From DATARN01 sp963851105 (GTDB taxonomy: Bacteria > Actinomycetota > Acidimicrobiia > Acidimicrobiales > Palsa-688): a DNA stretch of 64,000 bases. Numbering within the stretch: position 1 is the first letter of the stretch; each line of letters begins with the position of its first letter. The position numbers and the translations under genes were made by a program. Shown piece by piece: positions 47,766-58,400 of the stretch. The notes beneath the pieces were generated by a model. That model ran no database searches. It had not been told where the DNA came from and worked only from the letters and a program-made list of their open reading frames with translations. Location of the stretch: contig CAWKNP010000008.1 of assembly GCA_963851105.1 (NCBI GenBank), forward strand, positions 1-64,000, written 5' to 3'.

Positions 47766-49360
47766 CCGGCACGGTTGCCCCCAATCGTGCCGTTTCACCT
47801 CCACCTTCACCGTCGCCCATCGCTCCCGCGTACCCCGCCGATCCTGAGGGCTCGGTAGCCGTCGCCGCCGCAGTAACCGGGGCGGCCTGGGTCGCCATTC
47901 TCCTCGTCCGGCTGTTTGCCGGCGGGGCTATCGGGATGGGCGATCAGGGCGACGGGCGGCGGCTGATGTGCCAACTCGGCGTCCGGGCCTCCGTGCCGTT
48001 CAACGGCAGCACCTCGGCCTACGTGTACCCGACCTGGATTGCCCACAAGTGGTACGGGGAGGCCTGCAGTGCCGACGGTTCAGGTGGAGTGTTCCGTTCC
48101 GCGGAGTTGTGGCTGCTGGCTCTCGCCAAGCACTTGACCCCGGTCCTCGGGCTGCCGGGGGCGCTCGACCTCCGAGCCCTCGGTGTCATCTGTGCCGTTT
48201 TGGTCGGCCTGGTCGTCGCGGGACTGGTCGTCACCCTCCCCGGCTCGCTCAGGATGCGGGTGGTCATCGCTTCGCTGGTGGGATTGCTGGCCGCGGACAG
48301 CGCGGTGTCGCAGTTCTTCATCTCCCCCTACAGCGAACCGGCTGAGTTGATCGGGACCTTGGCCCTCTGTGCCGCTCTCCTGGCTTTGTGGCGTCGGGGT
48401 CACACCACCTGGCCGAGCCTGGCAATCGTCGGTTTCCTGGCGACGTTCGTCATCGGGGCCAAGACCCAGGCAGCAGCCCTGCTCCCCGCCCTGATCGCCG
48501 CCCTCCTCTGGCTGCCCCACGACTGGACACCTCCTTGGATGCATCGCCGCGATGGTCGGCCCTTGTCCCGCCCTCTCAATTGGGCCGCGGCGCGGGTCCC
48601 AGGGCTGGTGGTCAGCATCCTGCTGGTGATGACGACGGGTTACTTCGTGGCGACGGCACCAGTTGGCCTGTCCCAACAGGATGTCTATGCCGAAGTGTTC
48701 GGCGAGATCCTCATCCACAGCTCGAACCCCGCCGCGGATCTGCGCAGCTTGGGGGCGGATCCAAGCCTGGCTTCGGCCGCGGGGAGCAATCCCGAAAGCT
48801 CGAACGCCGCGACGCTGCGGCCGGAATACCTGAAGTTCCGCCAAGAGGTCACGTTTTCCAAGATCGTCGAGTTCTACCTGACCCATCCGACCCGCCTTAT
48901 CAGCGTGGGTGCCGACGGCTTGAAGGGCGTCGACCACTGGCGGCAGGACTACCTGGGGAGCTACGAGCCCAACTCGGGTCATCCCCCTGGCGCCATCGAG
49001 CAGCGTTTGGGGGTGTACGGGGCACTCCTGAAGGGCACTCCCGAGTTCGTTCTCGTGCTGATCTGGGCGGCGACGCTCTACACGGGCCTACGCACCGCAC
49101 GCCATCCGGGACTGCGGCCGGCGGAACGCGCCGTTGGCGCCCTCGCCATCTTCGTCACCATCTCCTCGTTCCTCGAGTTCTGGGCCGTCATGATCTCGGT
49201 CGGATTCCCCGACCTCTACCGCCACATGATCCTGACCAACGTGCTGCTGGCCCTCGGCCTACCGCTGATGATCGCATGTATCGCGGCACGAACCCGCGCC
49301 GCCCGGTACATCCCGGACAGTTCCCTGTCGTCGATCCTCGGTCCTAAAGAATGGATCTGA
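47762..49360 (+). CDS. Polytopic membrane protein, possible glycosyltransferase
   Basis: The ATG at 47762 overlaps the preceding stop. The 532-residue protein has about ten hydrophobic helices (for example VAVAAAVTGAAWVAILLVRL, VICAVLVGLVVAGLVVTLPG, LVVSILLVMTTGYFVATAPV) and a large loop between about residues 290 and 400. The layout resembles GT-C mannosyltransferases or other lipid-linked sugar enzymes, but no DxD-type signature in the first loop is certain. It is encoded with a methyltransferase and a GT2 enzyme, so a role in surface glycan or lipid assembly is likely. Confidence 0.72.
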   Translation: MTGTVAPNRAVSPPPSPSPIAPAYPADPEGSVAVAAAVTGAAWVAILLVRLFAGGAIGMGDQGDGRRLMCQLGVRASVPFNGSTSAYVYPTWIAHKWYGEACSADGSGGVFRSAELWLLALAKHLTPVLGLPGALDLRALGVICAVLVGLVVAGLVVTLPGSLRMRVVIASLVGLLAADSAVSQFFISPYSEPAELIGTLALCAALLALWRRGHTTWPSLAIVGFLATFVIGAKTQAAALLPALIAALLWLPHDWTPPWMHRRDGRPLSRPLNWAAARVPGLVVSILLVMTTGYFVATAPVGLSQQDVYAEVFGEILIHSSNPAADLRSLGADPSLASAAGSNPESSNAATLRPEYLKFRQEVTFSKIVEFYLTHPTRLISVGADGLKGVDHWRQDYLGSYEPNSGHPPGAIEQRLGVYGALLKGTPEFVLVLIWAATLYTGLRTARHPGLRPAERAVGALAIFVTISSFLEFWAVMISVGFPDLYRHMILTNVLLALGLPLMIACIAARTRAARYIPDSSLSSILGPKEWI

Positions 49361-50097
49361 GAGAGCGGCCGGGCTTCGACGGTGCCCGTCATCCCTGGGA
49401 GACGGTCCGGGCTCAATTCTTTCTCTCTCTCCTCGATCGATTCACGGCGCTGGAAGACCGCGGAAGCTGGCTCGACGTCGGCGCCGGCGACGCGTGGATC
49501 GGCCGTCAACTGCATGCTCGCCTGCCTGCGGGCTCCCGAGTCGTCTGCTGGGACGTCAACTACGACAGCGACGACCTGACGTTGTCCGAGCCCGAGACTG
49601 TCGAGCTGACCGCCAGGCGACCATCGCAAGACTTCGACGGGGTGCTGCTGCTCGACGTGATCGAACACGTCGCGGACGACCGCCAGTTGCTTGATGACGC
49701 CGTCGGCCACTTGACCCGCCCTGGCGGCTGGATCCTGGCCAGCGTCCCGGCGTACCCGTCGTTGTTCTCGAACCACGATCGCTTCTTGCATCACTACCGG
49801 CGCTACCGCCCGGGCCGGTTCGTCGCCTTGCTCGGCGAAGCCGGTGTCGACATCGTTGCCCACGGCGGCCTCTTTCACTCCCTCCTTTGCGTGCGCGCCG
49901 CTCAGGTGGTCCACGAACGCGTGACCCGCCCGCTCGCCGCCGAAGACGGCGTCGGCGACTGGAAGGGGAGCGCCGCCATGACTTCAGTGGTGACACATCT
50001 CCTGGCCGCCGAGGCCGGCGCCTCACTGGCCCTGGGTAGCCGCGGGTGGGGCGTTCCCGGCCTGAGCTGCTGGGCGCTCGGAAAACGGCGTCGGTGA
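49351..50097 (+). CDS. Class I SAM-dependent methyltransferase
   Basis: The start overlaps the membrane-protein gene by 10 bases. The 248-residue protein has motif I (SWLDVGAGDAWIGRQL), the acidic end of beta-2 (CWDVNYDS), motif IV (FDGVLLLDVIEHVADD) and the post-motif strand (GGWILASVPAYPSLFSNHDR), as in Methyltransf_11/23 enzymes. The FLHHYRRYRPGRF segment is typical of enzymes acting on lipid-linked sugars or quinone-like substrates. The stop overlaps the GT2 start (GTGA). Confidence 0.9.
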   Translation: MDLRERPGFDGARHPWETVRAQFFLSLLDRFTALEDRGSWLDVGAGDAWIGRQLHARLPAGSRVVCWDVNYDSDDLTLSEPETVELTARRPSQDFDGVLLLDVIEHVADDRQLLDDAVGHLTRPGGWILASVPAYPSLFSNHDRFLHHYRRYRPGRFVALLGEAGVDIVAHGGLFHSLLCVRAAQVVHERVTRPLAAEDGVGDWKGSAAMTSVVTHLLAAEAGASLALGSRGWGVPGLSCWALGKRRR

Positions 50098-50879
50098 CCG
50101 CCCCCTCGTCCATCCCGGCCATCATGGTCATCCCTTGTTACAACGAGCAGTTCCGGTTGGACAAGGCGGTCCTGCAGGCCTTCGCGCTGAGCGGAGGTAT
50201 GCGCTTGCTCTTCGTCGACGACGGCTCCGTTGACGGCACCGCCGAGGTGCTGGCCGACCTGGCCGCCCAGTGCCCGGGCGAAGCCGTGGCGGTACTCCAC
50301 CTGCCTTCCAACCTGGGAAAAGGGGAGGCCGTGCGCGCCGGCCTCCGCGACGCCATCACGTCGGGAAGCGAAATCGTCGGCTATTTCGACGCCGACCTCT
50401 CCACGCCGCCAACCGAAGTGCTGCGCCTGGTCGCCGCTTTTGCCGGGCGGCCGGATCTCGAGGTCGTACTTGGATCACGCATCGCCCGGCTCGGGAGCAC
50501 GATCGAACGCACGGCCCGCCGCCACCTCCTCGGCCGCGTCTTCGCCACTGCCGCCAGCGTCGCGCTCGGATATCAGGTCTACGACACCCAGTGCGGAGCG
50601 AAGGTCTTCCGGGTCACACCGGCCCTGACGGTGGCGTTGCAGCGCCCCTTCCGCTCGGCGTGGGCGTTCGACGTCGAACTGCTGAGTCGCCTGCTGACCG
50701 GCGGACCGGGCGCGCCGCCGGTGGGCGTCGAGGCCATGGTCGAAGTACCCCTGAACGAGTGGACGGAGACTCGCGGGACGCACCTGCGCATCGGCGCGAT
50801 GGCGGGGGCCTTTGCCGATGTTTGTTGGATGGCCGGGCAACGCCAGTACCGGCGTATCTCCCGGCGCCGGCGGCCCTGA
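50094..50879 (+). CDS. Family 2 glycosyltransferase (dolichol-P-glucose synthase-like)
   Basis: A GTG at 50094 starts a 261-residue GT-A enzyme: IMVIPCYNEQFRLDKAV, LLFVDDGSVDGTAEVLADLA, NLGKGEAVRAGLRDA and the DxD motif in GYFDADLSTPP. LLGRVFATAASVALGYQVYD and TQCGAKVFR match polyprenyl-phosphate sugar synthases such as DPG synthase. It lacks C-terminal membrane helices. It probably makes polyprenyl-phosphate-linked sugar used by the polytopic protein encoded two genes upstream. Confidence 0.9.
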   Translation: MTAPSSIPAIMVIPCYNEQFRLDKAVLQAFALSGGMRLLFVDDGSVDGTAEVLADLAAQCPGEAVAVLHLPSNLGKGEAVRAGLRDAITSGSEIVGYFDADLSTPPTEVLRLVAAFAGRPDLEVVLGSRIARLGSTIERTARRHLLGRVFATAASVALGYQVYDTQCGAKVFRVTPALTVALQRPFRSAWAFDVELLSRLLTGGPGAPPVGVEAMVEVPLNEWTETRGTHLRIGAMAGAFADVCWMAGQRQYRRISRRRRP

Positions 50880-50921
50880 GGATGGTCGCCAATCCGAGGG
50901 TTCGGGGCAACACCCCGGTTC

Positions 50922-51962
50922 TTACTGCAACCGTATCCTGGGATCAAGAACGCCGTAGGCAATGTCCGCGACCAGATTGAACACAACAATAAACCCCGCC
51001 GTGATCATCAGCCACGGAAGAATTACTTGGATGTCCCCGGCCTGGAGATTGTCGATGAGCACGGCGCCCATGCCGTGGATGGCGAAGATCTTCTCGGTCA
51101 CGACCAGTCCCCCGAACAGAGCGCCGATGTCGAGCGCCATCACCGTCACCACCGGGATCAGCGCGTTCCGAAGGGCGTGCTTCAAGATTACCCGGCGCCT
51201 CGTCAACCCCTTCGCAGTGGCGGTGCGAATATAGTCTGCCGAAAGAGCGTCGAGCATGGATGAACGCTGGTATCGGCTCCACGCCGCCACGAACTGCACC
51301 GTTATCGTGGCCACGGGCAATACCAGATGGCGTACGTAGTCGAGCGTCGCCGGAAGGACCCCGGGACTATGGATTCCGTGAAGGCCGACACTGAAGAAGA
51401 CCGGTGACGCTACGTGCAGCACCGACCGTAACCGGGTTGCGAGGATATCAATGGCGATGAGCCCGAACCAGAATCCCGGCATCGAGAGCCCCACGAATGA
51501 CAAACCGGTAAAGAGGAAGTCGAGCCGGGTATATTGGCGCACCGCGCTGAAGACACCTATTGACACCGCCAGCAACGCCGAGCACAGGACCGACCAGACA
51601 AGCAATTGAAAGGTATTACCGAACGAAGACCACATCTCGGCGCCGACCGGCCTGTTGCTGACGAAGCTCTTGCCCATCTCGCCCCGCAGGAAATGACTCA
51701 GCCAGAACCAGTACTGATTCAACACCGGGGCCTTCGTGCATGTCTCCGCGGGCGTCGGCGGCTCCCCGGCGGTGAATGAACGGCATGGCGGCTCGTAGAT
51801 CCCTTGGATCAAGCCTTCCCTGGCCTTGAGGGTCTGGTCCCGGCTTTGGGCATAGCGGGCCAAGGGATCATTCGTGGCATGCACGAACAGGAATAACAGC
51901 AGCGATGCCAGCAGCAGCACCGGGATCGAATAGGCAACGCGTCGCACCACAAAGATCAGCAT
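50922..51962 (-). CDS. Peptide ABC transporter permease, OppB/DppB type
   Basis: The 346-residue protein has an N-terminal helix and extracellular loop with two cysteines (PPCRSF and ETCTKA), then five more helices and the permease EAA-type loop (RSSMLDALSADYIRTATAKG, LTRRRVILKHALRNALIPVV). The C-terminus ends DPRIRL, as usual for this family. Partner genes (second permease, ATPases, binding protein) are not present in this window, so it is an orphan here. It is convergent with the GT2 gene. Confidence 0.92.
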   Translation of the reverse strand: MLIFVVRRVAYSIPVLLLASLLLFLFVHATNDPLARYAQSRDQTLKAREGLIQGIYEPPCRSFTAGEPPTPAETCTKAPVLNQYWFWLSHFLRGEMGKSFVSNRPVGAEMWSSFGNTFQLLVWSVLCSALLAVSIGVFSAVRQYTRLDFLFTGLSFVGLSMPGFWFGLIAIDILATRLRSVLHVASPVFFSVGLHGIHSPGVLPATLDYVRHLVLPVATITVQFVAAWSRYQRSSMLDALSADYIRTATAKGLTRRRVILKHALRNALIPVVTVMALDIGALFGGLVVTEKIFAIHGMGAVLIDNLQAGDIQVILPWLMITAGFIVVFNLVADIAYGVLDPRIRLQ

Positions 51963-52119
51963 CGAGTTCCGATCGCTGTGACCGCCTCGGCAGGAAGCAC
52001 TACCTCAACAGAGCCTGCCAACCCCCATCTGATACAAAGTGGGCCACGCTGACGTGCGGCCTCCTGATCAAAACGTCCTCGATTGCATGCCAGGGACCGA
52101 TGCCGGTACCGTCGAGTAG

Positions 52120-53778
52120 ATGGACATGGCGGCGTCGGCGGTGCGGAGATGTCGGGTGGGGTTCTTGGCAAGCGCCATGTCGACGATCCTCATCTCTGCC
52201 CAGCTTCTGTTCGTCGCACCCGGAATCGCATCGGCGACGACGACCGCCCCGCTACCGTCGGTCCTCGCGCCGAGCTCCAGCTGGCTTGTCGCGATGAACT
52301 TCTACCGGGCCATGGCCGGGCTTGCCAGTGTTTCCGAGGATCCGACTCTGAGTTCTGGCGACAACGACCACGCCCGTTATCTGGCCTTGAACCATACCGT
52401 CGCCCATGCCGAGGATCCGACCAATCCCTTCTTCACGCCCACCGGTAACGCAGCGGGGATGGCGAGCAATGTCGCGGGCGGATCGCCGTCGTCGGAGCGT
52501 GGTTGGGTCGAGGAATGGATGGCTGCTCCATTTCACGCCCTCGGCATGCTGCGCCCGGGACTGGTCTCGTCGGGATTCGGCTCCTACAACAGCGCATCGT
52601 TCGCGTCCGCCGCCTTGAATGTGCTTTCCCATGCGACCTTTGGGCCACCCAGCCATCCGGTGGAGTGGCCGGGGCCGGGCACGACGGTCCCCCTAACCGC
52701 TTATTCTGGCAATGAGAGTCCGAATCCCTTGACCTCCTGCCCCACGGTCCATGGGTCCGCGGGCCTGCCGGTCTACCTCGAATTGCCGGCGACACCCAAT
52801 GTATCGGCCGTTACGTTCTCCACGTCTACACAGTCCATTGGGACTTGTGAGTTCGACGAGACAAATTATGTCAACCCCGATCCCCCCACCCAGGATCTTG
52901 CCCGGTCGATCCTGGGTGAGATGCATGCCGTCGTGGTGATTCCCGTCGTACCGTTGGTGCCCGGCACGGCCTATTCGGTGACCGTGACCACTGGAAATAC
53001 CCCGATCAGTTGGCAGTTCTCGGTTAGCACCCCGGCGCCGGCACGGGGCATTCCGTTCGGGGGTCCGTGCCCGGCTCCGCCCCAGGCGACGGTTCGCGGC
53101 GCCGCGGCCGCGGTCTATCGGAGCGGCACCTGGTATGTCCGCAACACCTTGAGCGGCGGCGGCGCCGACGCCTGCTTCCGCTTGGGCGATCCACTCGATG
53201 TTCCGGTTTGGGGCGACTGGGACCACGACGGGATCGTCACGCCGGGGGTGTTCCGCCCGTCCAATGGCACCTGGTATCTGAGCGACAGCGTCGACGGCTC
53301 CACTGTCGACCACGTGGTTCAGTTCGCTTCGCCCGGCGATATTCCGATCGTTGGCCGGTGGGTCAACAATGGGCCCATGCTGTTGGGCGTGTTCCGCCCG
53401 TCGAATGGCACCTGGTACCTGCGGGCCTCGCTCACCTCGGGGCCGGCCGACAATGCCTGGCCCTTCGCCTCGCCCGGCGATGTCCCGGTCACCGGCGATT
53501 GGAACGGCGATGGCACCGACACCGTGGGTGTCTTCCGCCCCGCAACGGGGCATTGGTACCTCCTCAACTCGTTCGACACCGCCGTGCCGGATCTGAGCTT
53601 CGGGTACGGCTCGCCGGGAGACACCCCCGTTGTTGGTGACTGGCTCAACACCGGCTCGACGAGCGTGGGTGTCGTCCGCGCCGGGCAGTGGTTCTTGGCC
53701 GACCACTTGAGCACCAACGGGGCCGCCGATCAGGTGTTCGCGTTCGGTGACGCCACCGACCGGCCCCGCCCTCGCTAA
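52120..53778 (+). CDS. Secreted CAP-domain protein with beta-propeller-like repeats
   Basis: The 552-residue protein has a Sec signal (about residues 1-39, cleavage near ASA-TTT). A CAP/SCP-like domain follows (MNFYRAMAGLASVSEDPTLS, HARYLALNHTVAHAEDPTNP, GWVEEWMAAPFHALGML). The C-terminal half has five repeats of about 45 residues with the pattern GD.PV.GDWN.DG..T.GVFRPSNGTWYL, as in actinobacterial FG-GAP/VCBS-like lectin repeats. It is probably a cell-surface or secreted adhesion or binding protein. CAP activity is unassigned. Confidence 0.88.
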   Translation: MDMAASAVRRCRVGFLASAMSTILISAQLLFVAPGIASATTTAPLPSVLAPSSSWLVAMNFYRAMAGLASVSEDPTLSSGDNDHARYLALNHTVAHAEDPTNPFFTPTGNAAGMASNVAGGSPSSERGWVEEWMAAPFHALGMLRPGLVSSGFGSYNSASFASAALNVLSHATFGPPSHPVEWPGPGTTVPLTAYSGNESPNPLTSCPTVHGSAGLPVYLELPATPNVSAVTFSTSTQSIGTCEFDETNYVNPDPPTQDLARSILGEMHAVVVIPVVPLVPGTAYSVTVTTGNTPISWQFSVSTPAPARGIPFGGPCPAPPQATVRGAAAAVYRSGTWYVRNTLSGGGADACFRLGDPLDVPVWGDWDHDGIVTPGVFRPSNGTWYLSDSVDGSTVDHVVQFASPGDIPIVGRWVNNGPMLLGVFRPSNGTWYLRASLTSGPADNAWPFASPGDVPVTGDWNGDGTDTVGVFRPATGHWYLLNSFDTAVPDLSFGYGSPGDTPVVGDWLNTGSTSVGVVRAGQWFLADHLSTNGAADQVFAFGDATDRPRPR

Positions 53779-53811
53779 GTCGTCGTCCGCGCTGGTGCTC
53801 ATGTGGCGGAC

Positions 53812-55380
53812 TCAGCGGATCCCGTACTCACCTTCGGCCTCCAGGTCCTCCCGCGAGGACTCGCCCGGCCGGTACCGGAAGTAGGCCCAGAAACCCAGCG
53901 AGAAGAGGCAGAACCCCACGTAGAGGACGACGACGAGGACTTTGCCGACCAGGCTGGTGTGACCGACATACCCGGTGCCGGGCTGGATCAGGATCTGAAT
54001 CAGCGCAGCCAGGGCGAGCACGAACAGGATCGTCCACACGGTCCGGCTCCATGCCTTGATCTTGCTGCCGTCGAGGAACCGCATGGGGAGGAGGCCGACG
54101 ATCGTGCTCTCCAGGCCGATGACGAAGGCGCCGGCCAGAGCCGCCTCGAGGATGAGCGACCAGAAGCTGGCGCCCGAGCGCATGTTGTAGCCCGAGACCG
54201 GGACCCGGGCCGCCCAGGCCAATGCCGCCAGGGCCAGCACGAAGACAGCCGAAACCGCGGCCAGCTCGCCCCGGTGCTTACGGTCGGGATCATGGTGGAA
54301 CACGAAGACGGCCAGCACCCCGTACAGGTATCCCGGCTGGAAATGCATGAGTCGCGAGACGACCACGCAGAGGGCCCCGACCAGCAGCGTGCCGGGCAGG
54401 ACCATCAGCTTGCCGCGGTCGTGTAAGCGGAACCCGAAGTACAGATACGACGGGATGGCGAAGCCGACCGTGGTCACCGCCACCGCGAGGGCGAGGCCGA
54501 TTACGAGGGCCGCGGTGGTGCGGTTGAAACCCACGTCCGGCGTCAAGAAGGCGTACAGCGCCCCGCCGGCCAGGAGGAACGCAGGTGCCAAGAAGCGCTG
54601 GTTGACGCCTTGCGCCACCTCCGACAGCGGCCGCCGCAGGTGAAACCAGCCTCTGACCTGCTCGTAGTGCTCTGCCAAGGTGGCGTTGAACAACTGCGCG
54701 GGGAAGCCGAGAAGCAGGAACAGAGCCGCCGCGATCGCGCTGCTCAGCGCAATGCTGCGCAATGTAAGCGAGACCTGACGGGGCTCGACGAGCGATGTCA
54801 GAAAGGCGGGTCGGTGGATCGCGGAGGGCTTGATGAGATAGGTGCGGACCTGTAACGCGGGCCGACCCGAGGCATGGCACGACGTGCTGACCTGATGGAC
54901 CCCGGTGCGGGAGTCACCAGGGACCGCCACCTCCGTGACCGTCGCCTGGCGGGAGCTGTTGATCGGCCCCGACCCGATACGGGTCTTGTCGAAGTAGAAA
55001 TATGCCGTCCTGCACGACGGGGGGTAACCCGAGCCCGACAGGTCGATGCCGGCGCCGGGGGTGCCGACGAGCCCACTGGGCGTCAGCGTCACGGGGTTGG
55101 CGATCGGCGGAACCGTCGTGGGTGGGCTCGTCGTGGCCGTGGGTATGGTCAGGCTGCCGATCGGGCCGGGGACCCCGGAGATCCGCGGGCAGGGTGCTCC
55201 GGCGACCGTGCGGGCGGTGTCGCAAACCTGCCCTGGCAGGGCACCCGCGGCGCCGGCTCCCCTGCTCTGCGCCATCAGCAGAACCGCCGTCAGCAGCAGC
55301 GCCCCGACAGCCATCACGCCAACGACGACCGATCTGCCCCGATCCGCCATCGCCGAAAGGCTACTCACAACTTCTCGCAA
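53812..55380 (-). CDS. FGLLP-motif-type membrane protein
   Basis: The 522-residue protein has an N-terminal signal or anchor helix (about 20-38), an extracellular region with Thr/Pro linker and an Ig-like domain with Cys (about 45-180; CRTAYFYFDKTRIGSGPINS), then about eight membrane helices. The VGLLPMRFLDGSKIKAW segment and LLLGFPAQLFNATLAEHYEQ match what I know as FGLLP-motif membrane proteins of actinobacteria, whose function is unknown. It starts 32 bp after the stop of the giant DUF11-repeat protein on the same strand, so it probably belongs to the same operon. Confidence 0.78.
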   Translation of the reverse strand: MREVVSSLSAMADRGRSVVVGVMAVGALLLTAVLLMAQSRGAGAAGALPGQVCDTARTVAGAPCPRISGVPGPIGSLTIPTATTSPPTTVPPIANPVTLTPSGLVGTPGAGIDLSGSGYPPSCRTAYFYFDKTRIGSGPINSSRQATVTEVAVPGDSRTGVHQVSTSCHASGRPALQVRTYLIKPSAIHRPAFLTSLVEPRQVSLTLRSIALSSAIAAALFLLLGFPAQLFNATLAEHYEQVRGWFHLRRPLSEVAQGVNQRFLAPAFLLAGGALYAFLTPDVGFNRTTAALVIGLALAVAVTTVGFAIPSYLYFGFRLHDRGKLMVLPGTLLVGALCVVVSRLMHFQPGYLYGVLAVFVFHHDPDRKHRGELAAVSAVFVLALAALAWAARVPVSGYNMRSGASFWSLILEAALAGAFVIGLESTIVGLLPMRFLDGSKIKAWSRTVWTILFVLALAALIQILIQPGTGYVGHTSLVGKVLVVVLYVGFCLFSLGFWAYFRYRPGESSREDLEAEGEYGIR

Positions 55381-55412
55381 ATTGACAGGCGGTTAGGTGC
55401 GGTTGGCTGCGG

Positions 55413-58400
55413 TTAAGGGAGGGAGCAGTTGGTGAAACCAGCTGTGGCGGAGATAAGCAGCGTGCCGCCGCCGAACGGGTTGAGGCCGTTCACGAAATTC
55501 TCGACGCCAGGCGTCCCCGTGGCGCCCATGCCGTTGACGCCGAAGCTGTTGGTCGAGGAGATCGTCCCCTCCTTGCGCAGGCCGATGCCCATCGCGGGGC
55601 CGCTGCTTCCGGCGCTTGTGTTGCCCGAGATGTTGAGGCACACCGTGTCGTTGAGGCTGCTGGCGTTTCCCGAATCGACTCGGATGCCCTGACGGACACC
55701 GCTCAGCGGGGCGGCAACGGTGTTGTTCTGGATCTTGGCCCTGAGCGTGCCGGAGGCATCTCTCGCCACGGCGAGGATGCCGTCGCCGTCCGTGGCGCTG
55801 ACGTGGTTGTTGGTGATTGTGGTCGTCAGGCGCGGCGTGTCGGAGGCATTGAAGGTAAACGAGGTCCCCACACCGATCCCCTGTGTGCCGAAGCTGTTGT
55901 GGGCCACGATGGTGTTGTTGTTGATGGTCTCGGCCACGTTGGCGAAGCCGAACGACGAGCTCGAGATGCCGATTCCAGTCACGTTGCTGATGATGTTGCC
56001 GGAGATGTTGAAGTTGCCCTGACCCTTGCCATTCACCAGGGCGATGAGGCCTTCGGCCCCGATCCGGTTGGCGGCACTGGCTCCGGCAATGGTGTTGTTC
56101 GTGATGGCGATGATGTTGGTGGCGTCACCGGGAATGCCGACGGTGCCCGCGGGCGCGGAGGCCGAGTTGGCGTCGCCCCCTTGGACCTGGAGGGCGGGGG
56201 CACTCGGGAAGTTGGTGATCATGTTGGAGTCGATGGTCGCCTTGGCGACGCTGGCGACGGTCGACGCGTTACCGAAGGCGGCCACCAGGATCCCTGAGCC
56301 CTTCGACGAGGCCGTCGACGTGCTGCTGGTGATGGTGTTGTTGGAGATGTTCATGTGGGTGATGACGCCGTTGTAGTTGACGATGTCGATGCCGTGGTAG
56401 AAGGCGTTGGTCAGGGTGTTGTTGGTGATCGTGACGTCACCGACGATGTTCTGCTCGTTGCCGACGCCGGTGGTGTTGAAACCGATGTTGGAGCCGTCGA
56501 TGGTCGTGCCCGCGGTGTCGGAGTTGTTGATCGTGCTGTGGTCGAGGAAGAAGTCCTTGTTCATGCCCGGCGTGTCGCCCGCGCCGTTGCCAGAACCGCC
56601 CCGGATCCCGCTGCCCCCGGTGTCGTGGATATTCATCCACGAGAGCGACGTGCCCTCGGTGCCGGTCAGCGAGATCCCCGGTCCGGTGGTGTGCTGGATG
56701 ACGCCCCCGCTGTCCGCGGTCGCCGAATCCCCGGTCACGGTCAGACCGGCGATCAGGCCGGTGTTGCTGAGGATGATGCCGCTCGACGGACCGCCGGAGC
56801 CGGTACCGGCCGTGATGCTCTTGAAGGCGAGCCCGCTCGCCCCAATGGTCGTGTTTTCCACGTCGAGGCTGGGGCCGTTCGTCGACGCCAAGGTGTTGTT
56901 GAGACCGGTCACGGTGACGGTGCCGCCATTGGCTGCGGTAAAAGCCGACTGGATGGTACCGACGGAGACCGTGACGCCGCCCGTGAAGTTGGTGGTGGTG
57001 GTGGCGGTGTTGTTGAACACGTTTATGCCCATCCCCCCCGCCGCGGTCTGACTGACAGCACCCGACAAGGTGACAGTCCCGCCCGTGCGAGCCGAGATGC
57101 TGACGACGTTGGCACCGCCTGAAGTTGTGATCGTCGCACCGACGTTGAACGCCCCGTTGCCGCCGGATGCGACGAAGCCGGTACCGCTGCTGGTCGTGAT
57201 GTTCGATGACGTGATGGTCGTGGCATTGACGTTGATGGCGCGCACACCGTTTCCTCCGGAGGCGTTGACGTCTATACCGCTGATCGTGTCACCCTCCGCC
57301 AGTGTGATCGCCGGGTTGGGAGTCGTGTTGGTGATGGTCGGATTGGGACCTCCGGCGGTGTAGATCGTGTGCCCGCCGATCACCAGACCGACCGACGTGC
57401 TGACCAGGGTCTGGGTGGCCTTCAGGGTGATGCCACCGGTGTAGTTGGGGGGAGACCCTTGGCCGTTGAGGAAGATGTAGTCCCCGGTCCCGGCCACCGG
57501 CTCCACCGAAGAGAGCACGTTGAACGGCGAGATCGATCTGCCGTCCCCATTGACGTTCGCAGAGTTGACGTACCAGACCATGCCGGCCACGGTGATGGTG
57601 GCGGTGTTCGACGCAGAGTGGAACCCGTTGGACACGGTGTAGGTGAAGGTGTCGTTACCGGTGAACCCGCCCGCCGGCGGGTTGTACCTGAAGGTGCCGT
57701 CGGCGTTCACCGTGAGCAGCCCGCCCTGGGTCGTCCTGGAGGGCCCGCTGGCGGTCAGAGTGTGCCCGGTCGGGTCGGAGTCTCCCGACAACAGGCTCCC
57801 CGAGATGTTCACCGTCGGCTGGTCCGGAGTGGTGCCCACGCCGAAGGTGGTGTTGCCCACGGCACCGCTGAAGCTCTGTGCCCTCACGACGGGCGGAGGG
57901 ATCACAACGGGGTTGGTGACGCTGTTGGTGGCACAGGTGGCGGCGTTGCCGCAACCGGGAGTGTTGAAGTCGGTGAAGCTGGCCTGGTTGGAGATGGTGG
58001 ATCCGTTAGCGTCGTCCGCGTTGACCGTCACCTGGTACGTCAAGTTGCCAGTGGTCAAAGCCGCCACCGAGGTCAATGCCCAGGTGACTGTCCCCGTCGC
58101 CTCATTGACGCTGCAGCTCGGCGTCGTCCCACAGCTGGCGGAGGCCACCACGTAGGTCGTCCCGGCCGGGATGGCGTCGGTCACAGTGACACTTCCTGAC
58201 GCCGTCGCCCCGGAGTTGGCGATTGCCAACTGGTAGGTGATCGGCGCCGCCTGACCGGCGGTGACCGTGACCCCGGCACCGGGGGTGGGTTCCGATTTGA
58301 CCACGGAAATCGACGCGTTCGTGATCACGAGATTGGTGACTGTGTTAGTGACACAAGTGGCGGCGTTGCCGCAACCGGCAGTGTTGACGTCGGTGAAGCT

